A stretch of 64,000 nt of DNA, taken from Pelecanus crispus (taxonomy: Eukaryota; Chordata; Aves; Pelecaniformes; Pelecanidae). Below the pieces are notes generated by a model. That model made no database searches. It was not told the origin of the DNA and saw nothing but the letters and a program-made list of their open reading frames with translations. The translations under genes were made by a program, and so were the position numbers. This document shows, in pieces, positions 11,688 to 22,453 of the stretch (the first letter of the stretch is position 1; each line of letters starts with the position of its first letter). The stretch spans positions 119,639,809 through 119,703,808 of the forward strand of contig NC_134643.1 of the NCBI RefSeq assembly GCF_030463565.1, in the 5' to 3' direction.

Positions 11688-13790
11688 CTGTAAAACACAG
11701 GTCATTTGGGATAACAAAACCTAGGTATTTCACCAGATTTACTCTTCACTGGGAAATATTCAGCATCTCCTGGAGAGCAGTGTGCCAAGAGGGGCCTCCT
11801 TGTCAGACTCAGCATGGTTTGCTTGGATACAGAAGTGAAAATACTAAATGCCCTGATTTTATGGCTACAGATCAGCTTAAGGATCAGGAGATAGCAGACA
11901 CAGCATATGCCTCAGTTTGTGTTCCCAATACTGGTTAAAAAAATAGCGAGTGTGGCGGCTGTGTGGCAGCCTGCCTGCCAGCCAGTGCAAAGGGACTGAC
12001 TTATCCAGGCTGAGACTCTTGCCAGGGGAAAAAAACAGCAGAAATTTATGCACGTGGGAAGAATGGCAATCCCCTGCCGGGTTGGGGAGGGGGCGAGTAA
12101 GGGCTCATGTAGCAAAACTCGTCCTCTCTCACACGAACAGTACTTTTTAAGGAGGTTCACGACATTTTCACTGCAGGACTCTGATTTAGACAGGAGCTTC
12201 CCCCGAGAGGTCAGCACAGGCTTTCTGGAAACAGCCTGCATAGGGAACGGGAACGCTGCCTGCAGGGCTGTTGGGCGGCTCCATCAGCACCCTTCCTGAA
12301 CATCCATCCCTCCCTGGGGCACTCCTGCCTGTGCCCTCTGGTTCCTACTTGCTATCCGGGCCCAGCGGAGGGCAGATGCGGCAGCTCTAGGCTTCTCTCT
12401 GGCAGCCTGCGTCTCCTCTCCACCCCGCAGCATGGCAGTGGCAGAGGTGGCCATCCTGCTTGGATGGAGATACGGAACCTCAACACTCTCACTGGCAGCG
12501 TGGCCCAGCTACCTCAGGGCTGTGCCACACTGGAGGGGGGACTGCACTTACTGTGGGGGCAGCCTCAGGAGACGTTTTCCTACTCCTGCCTGGTATCCTT
12601 TCTGACACCCATCCCAGTGGGATACGAGGCTTTAAGTGGTCCATGAGCCGGCACCTGTGGACCACAGCCTGGGCAAAGGCAGGAGCAGGCCGTCCTCTGG
12701 CTCCAGGTCTCTGCTTGGAGGCCAGAGTGTCTCAGCTTCAAAGGACTGTATATTTGCTTTTTTGTGGGGATCCTCACCACTTAGGACAGGTGGCCACCAG
12801 CACAGGGGACATACCACAGCACAGTCCTGGGCATCACTACCCCACCCCACTCCGCTCGGAGGTGAGGATGGAGGGCAGGAAAGGTTTGCGGTGGGTGGGC
12901 AGTGAGGTACAGCCAGGTCCCAGGGGGGCCCTCGTTGTAGGGCTGCAAGGCTGGCAGGGAAATGAAACCCCAAGGGCAGTAGCTCAAGGCAGGGGGAGCC
13001 CGCCTGAAGGTAACTGGGGGGGCTTTGGGGTAGGGGTGGTGGCCTGAGACCACTTTGCTGTGGTGCACTTGGTGCTTCCTGGAGGCTGTGTGATAGACAC
13101 CCAGAGTGCTCAAGCCGAGGCAGCCCTTCATAATTTAATAGAACAGCAAAGATGTTATCAAAACTATCTTTCTAAATTCATCATTCCCTGCTTTCCACTC
13201 TTTGAGTGCATATCCAAGTATACATCACGCTACTAGTAATCACAACGTGATTAGTATCTGCCCATCAATATTAGCAACGCACCTGTGTAACAGCACTTAT
13301 CTCTTGTCTATGAGACATGTCAGATGATTACATGCCTAGAATGCTTTGCCGAGTATGTCTATGAAATAAATGTCCTGACTAAGGTTTTCTAGGCAAAAGA
13401 TGCTAATCTTCCATTATTTTTCATGGAAAATCTATGGCATACCTAGTCTGAAAACCCAACCCCCTGTAGCTATGCTACAAGGCAGCAGTTTCGAACTTCA
13501 GTGGAGTGCTGACAGTAAATAGTTACAATGCCTGAGCAGCAGCCACGACATTGTAAAAGCAGGCTTCAATTCATTAAAATAAAATTTTAAGTAGGAAGGT
13601 AAATTTTGGAGCTGCTACCTAACATAGAATTTTCCAAAAGTTTTTTTTAGGTTAAGAATTAAAAAGTACATAAGAACAAAAGTCAACAGTCACATTTTCC
13701 TTAATTTCATATACCAGTGCATTTATATAAATGACTGAGTCATTCCTTTCTCTTGTAGGCAGTATGAATTCAATACTTTACTCTTCTCAC
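11688..13790. other. GC-rich, gene-free stretch with G-rich tracts
   Basis: From about 11.95 to 13.1 kb the GC content and G-run density rise well above the neighbours. Long open frames on both strands (up to 195 codons, 12460-13047 plus) overlap each other in several frames, as expected when GC content thins out stop codons; none shows a recognisable domain. A G-rich cluster at 13016-13038 has runs of seven, four and four G and could form a quadruplex. From 13.1 kb on the sequence is ordinary AT-rich DNA. Confidence 0.5.
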
Positions 13791-14090
13791 AGAATCCTAG
13801 AATGGTTTGGGTTGGAAAGGACCTTTGAAGGTCATCTAGTCCAACCCCCCTGCCATGGGCAGAGACACCTTCCACTAGGTCAAGTTGCTCAAAATCCATC
13901 CAACCTGACCTTGAACACTTCCAGGGATGGGGCATCCACAGCTTGGGACAACCTGTTCCAGTATCTCACCACCCTCATAGTAAAGTATTTCTTCCTTATA
14001 TCTAATCTGAAACTATCTTCTTTTAGTTTAAAACTGTTACTGCTACAGGCCCTGGTAAAAAGTCTCTCTCCATCTTTCTTACAAATCCCC
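13791..14090 (-). mobile_element. CR1 LINE 3' fragment (minus orientation)
   Basis: The plus strand begins with AGAATCCTAGAATGGTTTGG and continues GGTTGGAAAGGACC, the reverse complement of a CR1 3' end. Further in, the reverse complement encodes the CR1 ORF2 C-terminal region (in CR1 typically FFL..N..LP with WN.L....). It is truncated at the 5' side near 14090, where it almost abuts a plus-strand CR1 5' segment. It is non-coding and decayed. The upper edge is uncertain by about 20 bp. Confidence 0.9.
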
Positions 14091-14104
14091 TTTATTACTT
14101 CTCC

Positions 14105-14275
14105 TTAAGAGAGGAAGTAGATAGGCTATGGAGCATCAGGGAGTCTGAGCAAGAGATAGACTGGTGGAACCATGCTCTGACCTCCCAGAAACCTGAACAG
14201 GGACAGCCACCAGAAAAAGCCCATGATCAAAGGGTTCCAGTATCCTCCCCCCACCAGGATGTAGGCAGGGTCTTA
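14105..14275 (+). mobile_element. CR1 LINE 5'/ORF1 region, first part
   Basis: This resembles the CR1 region upstream of the ORF1 esterase-like domain: a GAGGAAGTAGATAGG start, then a translated WSIRESEQEIDWW-like stretch and a proline-rich part ending in CCCCACCAGGAT. It continues at 14341 after interruption by a CR1 tail (14276-14340). Most genomic CR1 copies are 5'-truncated and lack this region. The identification rests on recalled CR1 consensus features, not an alignment. Confidence 0.65.
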
Positions 14276-14340
14276 AACTAACTAGATGATCTTAAAGGTC
14301 TTTTCCAACCTGAATGATTCTATGATTCTATGGTTCTATA
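14276..14340 (+). mobile_element. Short CR1 3'-tail insertion nested in CR1 ORF1
   Basis: CTAGATGATCTTAAAGGTCT then TTTCCAACC and the repeated tail ATTCTATGATTCTATGGTTCT mark a severely 5'-truncated CR1 3' end of about 65 bp. CR1 ORF1-type sequence lies on both sides, so it appears to have inserted into the older CR1 copy. No target-site duplication is evident, which is usual for CR1. Confidence 0.8.
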
Positions 14341-14805
14341 ATAAAGGGACATAGCAAGCAGAAACAAGTCCACAATTGGGGCAGCAAGCAAGCACTTTCC
14401 TTGCCCACCACAACTCCCCTGGTTGCTCTGCACAATAGGTATGAGGCTCTAGATGTGGAGGACCAGTCAGTGGATGATGTGGGTTTCGATCCATCTACGT
14501 CAGAGGAGTCGCCAAGACCACAAAGACCTACCTCCCATATTGCTACCACCTCCACAAGGAAGAAAAGACGGCTCATAGTTGTAGGAGACCCCCTTCTGAG
14601 GGGAATGGAGGGTCCAATATACTGGGCAGACCCTCCTTACAGGGAAGTCTGCTGCCTCCCAGGAGCCCAGGTCAGAGATATCACCAGGAGACTTCCCAGC
14701 CTGGTACAGTCCTTTTGGCCTGCTACCCATTACTGCTCTTCCATGGGGGTGGTGATGAAGTTGCAGTACGTAGCCCAAGGGTGATTAAAAAGACTTCAGG
14801 GCTGT
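14341..14805 (+). mobile_element. CR1 LINE ORF1 fragment with esterase-like domain
   Basis: An open stretch (about 14401-14784) reads RYEALDVEDQS, an acidic and proline-rich linker, a KKRR basic patch, VVGDPLLRG, then REVCCLPGAQVRDI. This is the layout of CR1 ORF1, whose C-terminal half resembles GDSL/SGNH esterases. The catalytic block, normally GDSLL, reads GDPLL here, so the nucleophile serine is lost. The copy fades out near 14805, just after the region that normally leads into ORF2. It is a dead retrotransposon fragment. Confidence 0.75.
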
Positions 14806-15210
14806 TTTGCTTACAAGCTTCTTCCTGAACTGTCCATTGTCCCTTTTAAGTAGATTTCTAAGTTTTATAAAAACAAAACTGAGGATATTAAACTTTGTAC
14901 TGACTACCTCTGGAAAAATACCAGTTATTTTTGTAGCATTCATGACATAAATACTTGGGGCATCTCATCACACAGGCGCTTCTGCTGTAAGCACTTGTCA
15001 GCTTTCACTGAGAGTATCAACATGGGGACTATCAAACCCAAACATTTATTTGGGCCCCTGGAAAGTATTTTCACAAAGGATGTTAAGGTAGTTTTGGGCT
15101 CTAATGGTTAAAACAGATTTAACCATGTTATATAAATCTCTAGAGGCAAACTATACTGGCCACAGAGCAGGGACAATGACTGCTAACAAGACAAAACACA
15201 AAAGGACATT
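14806..15210. other. Non-coding spacer between CR1 copies
   Basis: AT-rich sequence between two CR1 fragments with no recognisable gene or repeat. Confidence 0.5.
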
Positions 15211-15465
15211 TAGGACGAGAGGAAATGGCCTCAAGTTGTGTCATGGGAGGTTTAGATTGGATATTAGGAAAAATTTCTTCACAGAAAGGGTAGTCAAGCA
15301 TTGGAACAGGCTGCCCAGAGAGGTGGTGGAGTCACCATCCCTGGAGGTGTTCAAAAAATGGGTAGACGTGGCACTTTGGGACATGGTTTAGTGGACATGG
15401 TGGTGTTGGGTTGACGGTTGGACTGGTGCCCTTAGAGGTCCTTTCCAACCTTATTGATTCTATTC
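15211..15465 (+). mobile_element. CR1 LINE 3' fragment
   Basis: The translated sequence matches the C-terminus of CR1 ORF2: [33 protein letters not shown], then ALWDMV and a stop, followed by the short CR1 3' UTR (GGTCCTTTCCAACC) and a single ATTGATTCTATTCT tail. The frame is open across the retained part. The same protein segment occurs in the copy at 17938-19163, with small differences. Confidence 0.93.
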
Positions 15466-15530
15466 TAGTTTTACTGGCATTAAAAATAATCCGGCCACCA
15501 AGCCAGGAAACATTAAATTAATTATTACTC

Positions 15531-15638
15531 TGCCCTTAATTGGTTTAGTGATGGACTTGGTAGTGATAGGTTAATTGTTGTACTTGATGATCTTAAAAGT
15601 CTTTTCCAACCTAAACGATTCTATGATTCTATGATTCA
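15531..15638 (+). mobile_element. CR1 LINE 3'-UTR fragment
   Basis: It starts TGCCCTTAATTGGTTTAGTG and ends with three ATTCTATG-type tail units. It is only the last ~108 bp of a CR1, nearly the same as the end of the longer copy at 17938-19163. It is a separate insertion from the fragment ending at 15465, because each has its own tail. Confidence 0.93.
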
Positions 15639-17742
15639 CTTTTTTTTTCTTAATAGTATTGTGAAATTTAAGAAAATTCTTACTCAGAAGATTGAAGATA
15701 ATGTACTGCCTGTGGGTCATAATCAGGGCCTCAAGGTAATCAGGCTGTTTATTAGGATGTGGTAAACAAACCATCCTCAAGCCCATGAATACAAATACCC
15801 ATGTATTTATAATACAAAATAGGAATGTTACCACCAGTTGTAAGGAAAAAAATTGAAGAAACAAGTGCATGTAGGAGAAAATAAGAAAACAGCCTACTGC
15901 TTTAAAACTCACTGGATCAAATGCATTACTGATATAACTTTATTAAGCTCAGTTGAGTCATATCATGAATGGAGTGGTTAACTGAACAGAAATTACGAGG
16001 AAAAATTAGGTCTCTCTTTTTTTAACAAAAGGAAAAAGCAGACTTTCCTAAGTAAAGAATGAACGGAATAAAGAGGCTAAAAGTGGGAAAAGCTTTCTTC
16101 TTGTTTTTTTTAATTGAATGAATAGGAAAACAGTTCAATTCTGGGAGCTGGTCATGGTACAACCTGCTTGGTTACGCTTCACAAACCCTGCGTCCATGGG
16201 ACCCTTGATGAGCTCTCAAAAGGCAGCTTCTCCACTTCAGTGTATTCCATCAGCAAAGCAAAAGAGAGGTGGTTGCTTGGAGTCTAGCTGCACTGAAGCT
16301 ACTCAGCTAGAAGCCATCCTCCTATTGTTAAAGTTTATAAGCCATAATGAATCACTTCAGTAATGCGATCATGAGTTACTGATCATGAGTTACATCATAA
16401 TAATTCTATGCCCAACATCTGAAGACTTAAGTCATGAGAAAATCAAGCAAAAGTAAAATGGAAGAGGCAGGAGCTGAGCAGCTACTGGGACTCACTTTCT
16501 TACAGCAAAACCAAACAGCTTCGTGAATGTTGGAAATATCTAGCATAAAAAAGCTATTGTATGACTCATCATTGTATGATGCTCATCGCAAGTTTGAATA
16601 ATTTCTTAATAAGCAGAGAGAAATCAGAGCAATACTAGTAAGAATCCAATAGCTGCACCAAGCATACAATTTCTGTACCTTGTGTGCTATACAATTCAAC
16701 AGAACAGACTGATTCTGATAGATACTGTCCTTAAATCTATTATGTCTCAACCCATCTGCTAGTGCAAGATGGGGCCTGAGGTATTTTTTCTTCTTCCTTC
16801 AGTACACTGGTTACTCATATAGATGGGACACATGGTAGGTAGGAGACTCTTCTGAGCTGTTTCATCCCTGTCCTGCACAGACAGAGTACACACAAGTATG
16901 AGATTGTCGGGAGCCTTGTGCTGATCCAAATCTTGAGCAATGGGAAGATAAGGGCAAGCTGGGAAAATCAGGTTGCACAGGTGGTAGCATCATTCCAACA
17001 GACCTCCACTCTTCAATTCCTAACTATTAATATTAAACATTTATAAGTAACAAATGAAATTGTTATTTGCAAAGTCTTTTTTCCTGTTAAGCAATTTAAT
17101 AAATCAATGAATTAGCAAACAGAAGGAAACAGAAAATAAATTAGAACATCATGCTTGTGTTTACATTAAATGGTCACTTGTATTAATGTTTATAGCTGGT
17201 TTATCTAAGGGCAACATCCTATGATCCATTATTAATCAATGTTAATGAAGCTTTTGTCCTTTAATTGCTATAGTTTTGCCCACAATATAACTTGAGTATA
17301 ATTTCTGAAGGATGTTTTGAGAATGTCAAGGAGCTGAAACAGAAGACCATTGACAAGAAGGGAAGAGTACGTTCAAGAGAAGATGTGTTCCTATGTTTGT
17401 AAATAAAAACACACAGTTAAATATCAATAGAAGTTATTTCTTCTGCCACTAAATCAACAATAAAGTCAATCCTTACTTGAACCTCCTCAAACCCATACTC
17501 CAGCAGACACTCTCAGAAGGCACCTGACAACCACTGGCAGATCTGGATGTGTTAAGAGACTGTAGTAGTGGCTGCAGGCTTGGCAGAAAAGGTGGTGCTG
17601 CTACCACCCTTTGTTATATAAAATATCAAACCTCCAATTCTGTTAGGACCTGTTCAGCCTGTTTACTTCAAGAGAATGGTCTGATCACCAGGATAACGGC
17701 TATCATCCATGGGAGAAGAAAGTGAAAGCAACCTCCTTCCAT
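15639..17742. other. Gene-free AT-rich stretch
   Basis: No exon, RNA gene or classifiable repeat. A 14-bp unit is tandemly repeated once at 16367-16393. All open frames are short. Confidence 0.5.
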
Positions 17743-17860
17743 GGGGATTTTCAAGACCTGCCTGAGCAGCCTGGCCTGATCTGAGAGCTGGTCCTGCTTT
17801 GGGCAAGAGGTTGAACCAGAGACCTCCTGAAGACCCTTCCCGCCCAAGGGATTCCATGAA
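17743..17860 (+). mobile_element. Old CR1 LINE 3' fragment
   Basis: The features follow the order of an older CR1 3' end: GGGATTTTCAAGACC, then GGTTGAACCAGA, GACCTCC and CCCTTCC, and a worn ATTCCATG tail. It is more decayed than neighbouring copies, so it probably belongs to an older subfamily. A younger CR1 inserted about 80 bp downstream. Confidence 0.75.
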
Positions 17861-17937
17861 AAAGAAAGCATAGGAACAAGGAGCCATAATCCCTATCCCT
17901 TTTACTGGAACTGTGAAAGATCTGCGAAACCAAATAA

Positions 17938-19163
17938 TATGAATGACCTGGTGACCCACCTGGTGGATGAAGGAAAGGCTGTGGACGTCATCTACCTGGA
18001 CTTCAGCAAAGCCTTTGACACAGTCTCCCATGGAATTCTCCTTGGGAAGCTGGCAGCTCATGGCTTGGATGGGCGTACTCTTTGCTGGATAAAAAACTGG
18101 TTAGGTGGCCGAGCCCAGAGAGTAGTGGTGAACGGAGTTAAGTCCATTTGGCAGCCAGTCACGAGTGGTGTTCCCCAGCGCTCTGTTTTGGGGCCAGCCT
18201 TGTTTAATATCTTTATCAACGATCTGGATGAGGGGATTGAGTGTGCCCTCAGTAAGTTTGCAGATGACACCAAATTGGGTGGCAGTGCCAATCTGCTGGA
18301 GGGTAGGATGGCCCTGCAGAGGGACATGGACAGGCTGGACCGATGGGCTGAGGCCAACTGTATGAGGTTTAACAAGGCCAAGTGCCGGGTCCTGCACTTC
18401 AGTCACAACAACCCCATGCAACACTATAGGCTTGGGGAAGAGTGGCTGGAAAGCTGCCTGGCTGAAAAGGACCTGGGGGTGCTGGTTGACAGCCAGCTGA
18501 ACATGAGCCAGCAGTGTGTCCAAGTGGCCAAGAAGGCCAAGAGCATCCTGGCTTGTGTCAGGAATAGTGTGGCCAGCAGGAGCAGGGAGGTGATTGTCCC
18601 CCTCTACTTGGCATTGGTGAGGCCGCACCTGGAATACTGTGTCCAGTTTTGGGCCCCTCAATACAAGAAGGACATTGAGGTGCTGGAGCGTGTCCAGAGA
18701 AAGGCAGCAAAGCTGGTGAAGGGTCTGGAGCACAGGCCTTCTGAGGAGCATCTGAGGGAACTGGGGTTGTTTAGTCTGGAGAAGAGGAGGCTGAGGGGAG
18801 ACCTTATCGCTCTCTACAACTACCTGAAAGGAGGTTGTAGTGAGGTGGGTGTTGGTCTCTTCTCCCATGTAGTTAGTGATAGGACAAGAGGAAATGGGCT
18901 CAAGCTGTGCCAGGGGAGGTTTAGTTTGGATATGAGGAAAAATTTCTTCACAGAAAGGGTGGTCAAGCATTGGAACAGGCTGCCCAGAGAGGTGGTGGAG
19001 TCACCATCCCTGGAAGTGTTCAAAAACCAGGTAGACGTGGCACTTTGGGACTGGTTTAGTCTAGTCTACCCTTAATTGGTTTAGTGTGGACTTGGTAATG
19101 TTAGGTTAATGGTTGGACTGGATGATCTTAAAGGTCTTTTCCAACCTAAACAATTCTATGAAT
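17938..19163 (+). mobile_element. 5'-truncated CR1 LINE with open reverse-transcriptase frame
   Basis: A frame of 378 codons (17939-19075) runs without stop or frameshift through the second half of CR1 ORF2. It contains RT block [14 protein letters not shown] (about residues 19-31), block [12 protein letters not shown] (76-86), the catalytic FADD (107-110), the thumb-like C-terminal region and [20 protein letters not shown]. The 3' UTR follows (GGTCTTTTCCAACC) and a short tail, AATTCTATGAATA. The N-terminal endonuclease and first RT blocks are missing, so the copy cannot move by itself. Block B has arginine at residue 81 where CR1 proteins normally have glycine, which would probably impair the enzyme. 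The open frame suggests a relatively young insertion. The first ATG is not a real start, merely the first one after truncation. Confidence 0.95.
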
Positions 19164-22100
19164 AACTATATGTCCAAAATAGTCATCTTGCAGAAAATGA
19201 GGACCTGTGTTCATTCAATGTACATTACGAAAGACTTTTCAGACTCACCAGTTAAAACTTGCAACAAGATACGCAAAAACAGTTCTTGAGCAACGAGTGA
19301 AAACAACCCTTGACCTATTCTTGCAAGGAAACAAAGAAAACTACTATTAAACACAGGTATTGGACTAAGTCCAGGAAGACATGGAGGCACAAGTAAACTC
19401 GAGAGACCTAAAGAGAGTCAGAATTTGCAAATTTCCTTATTATTTTCTTTAAGATTGCATTTAGACAGAATACAGACTGAGAAGCTGTATAGTTTTTGGA
19501 TCTCTCCTGTGGTACCCAGATCTTCCTATTGCAGCACATGAGAAGCCAGCACTTATCACTACTCCACTGAGGCCAAGTGCCTAGATATTCACTGTGGGGA
19601 AATTCCAAGCACTGCAGTCTCAGTGCTTGACAACAAAACAAAGATCAAATTAAAAAAAAGCCGTGTGCCTTCCTCTCACGTGCAAAACTCAGTTTTTGAT
19701 GCAAAACAGCATTCGTTTCTAGTCTGCATAGGTAAATAGGAACAGGAGCTTTATAATCACAGATTTAGGTTGCATGGAATAGCTTTTAGGAAGCTAAATT
19801 ACATTCTGAAGTGCTAAACATATCTCTGTTTTTCTTATACAGCGGCTGTTTAATTGGACTCCCTGTACGACAGCAGCCTAGCTCTGGAGTCAGAGGTGTC
19901 TGCTGTTAGAACATCAGAAGGTAAAGCAGTTTTTCTATGTATTATATAGTACCTCAGCGATCTTTTTGGTGGAATGAGATATAAAAAGACCTATTTAACT
20001 GACTCATATGACGTCTGATAGCTGAAGCTAGAGAAATTCAGGCAAAAACGTGCATCTCACTAGATGAAGGGTATTTATTTTCTATCCAAGCAAATCTGTA
20101 AATCAACATTAAATGCTTAGAAGATATGTTCAGGCAGCAGGTAAGGGTTTGATGCAAAAAACATTTGGTAAAGTTATGGGCTGAGCTCTGCAAGATGGCA
20201 AATTATTCTAGTAATGCCTTCCAGGGCATTAGTCATTTTGCTAGCAGCAGTGTTACCACCACCAGGCCACTACCATTAAAACCTGCATGAAACAGAATTT
20301 CAGCTAGAAACCAATAATCAGGCCTTTTCTTCACAGACAGATCTATTTTTCAGAACCTAATCTGTGAAACAAATAGATCAAATCCCCTCTTGTTTGATCC
20401 TTTCTAAAGCCTCTTTTCCTCATAAGGAGTCCATTCCCATTCACCCCATGAACATCTCCAAATAGGTCTCCTAGCCAGGGAGTACAAATATCCCTCCTCT
20501 ACTCCTTTTGTCTTCTTTTTTATGGGGCTGTGTGCTGGCTTTTTAATTGAGATCCAGGCTCCCTGCAGACTGCCACCTTGTTCCATAAACGTTTGTCTGG
20601 GCAGCCTCTCATTATTCACAGCTTCGGGTAAGTCCATCTCCATTAGTGGATATTAAGCCACAAACAGGAACTTTAACAACCAAACAACCATTGTATGGAT
20701 TCTGTGTCTCTAAAATAGTATTTAAGCACATTTTCACACATTTTTTGCACTCTTTGTGTGCTAAGATTAAATTCTGACTTTGGGACAGAATGCTGTTCTT
20801 GCCTGCCCTGTTGCAGAGAATTTTGATTGTGTGTTGATATTTTTGTAAAATAATCACTTGTGTAAGTACCAAGGATATCACACCTATCAGTTCTGTTTTG
20901 ACTCAGGGTAAGACCACTGCTCTTTGAAAGCTCTTCTATGGTAGGACGAGACATTATGACAGTAAGAAGAATTATTTAAAATTATCACAACGTTGGGCCT
21001 CATAGAAGTCATTCATTTGTACTTAACTCTGAAGAATTTATTCTGTTTGCCTCCATTTCCTAACGTAAAAATTGGAGATACTTGGTACAGACATTCATAT
21101 TCTGCTACAAAAGGCAGTCTGCAATGTTTCATTTCATTCTTTTATGTTCCCACTTTCTTCAAGAGTACTTCTTGCTGTCCCATTTCTTCTGAATATAGAA
21201 AAGCTGTAATTCCAACTCAGTGGCAATGCTTCAAGTTGAGTAGTTCATATAGCATAAGGTAAAAGTTAGAGCTCTCATGGATATGCTTTAGTTAAAACTG
21301 TTAACGTTATAGGTCCTAGATGTCATGCAATTTTACGATAGAAGATCACAGTAGAGATTTCTCGGGATGTAGATGTATACATATATTTTCTTCAATTGTG
21401 TAGTGGACTGAGGTGGCCCCAAGTCATCCCATCTCCACTATCAGTTCCTGTTCATGCTTCATGGTTTGTCACCATCTCAGATATACCTTTGCAATATGAG
21501 ATCATGTCATAATCCTTATAAACACAGTAATCCACTTTTTATGAGAAAAAAGCCCTCTCTGGTGCTGGCCTGCAACCAGTTGCATGGCATGCCTGAAAGG
21601 GCAGTCAGCTTCAAGAGAGCACACAGGGCAAGGGAGGACTTAAGCCTCTTAAAACTGCTTTGCTTCTAGAGAAAATATGGTTTTAAAAGATGTGATTCAA
21701 TCTGGATACCTTACATATGGTGTCTCCAATACTATGATTCAGCTGAAAACATTTAAAGTAGGAAGGTAGAATTAGAGTTTAGAAATGTCCAGTTCAATAC
21801 AGTGTTTACAGTAGATGCAAACCACCTCCTTTATCCCCATTTTCTGTATACTAGTATAGCTGCTGATTTAGCAAAGTAATTAAACCATGCCTAATTTTAA
21901 GCATGTGAGGAGTCCCATTGGGTTCAGAGAGATTATTCATATGCTTAAGTACATTGCTGAATCAGTGCTGAAATGAAAATAGTTACATAATTACAGGATT
22001 ATATGAACATAGAGTTGCAAATGTGATGTTTAAAAGAGAAAGGCTAATTTACAGGATGATAGGAACATTTAATTGCAGTTTAAAGATGGAAGGAAATCCA

Positions 22101-22434
22101 CAGCCATAAATGATGATACAAAACACAGCATGTCTTTTACAATCACTGTGGCATGTTTAACTTGGAAAGCTTAAACTGAGAACCCAAGCAGGTGTATGAA
22201 CAGCACAGTGCTGCAAACAAGTTTTCACATACAGACTTTGTATATCCTATTCTGTACCTGTACACTTATGCATAAAAATATCCTCTTTTCAACATTCTTG
22301 TGTTTTTACTCTAACCCAACACCAGTTTCACTGTACTGTAATGCTCAGGTCATAACTCTGAATTATTTCACAAGCCATTCCATTATCCCAGCTATAGGAG
22401 CAGAAATCCCTGACAGACTATTGGGCTATATTGC

Positions 22435-22453
22435 TTTTTTTTTTTTTTTTTTT
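22435..22453. repeat. Poly(T) tract, 19 bp
   Basis: An uninterrupted run of 19 T followed by C and more T. No element body is identifiable on either side. Confidence 0.9.

Noticed and set aside
12460..13047. 195-codon plus-strand open frame
   Set aside because: It lies in a GC-rich, G-run-rich block where all frames have few stops; low-complexity composition, overlapping frames on both strands, no domain and no splice context.
18101..18970. 289-codon open frame antisense to the CR1 reverse transcriptase
   Set aside because: It is the mirror of the open CR1 ORF2 frame; GC-rich codons on the sense strand leave few antisense stops. No independent motif.
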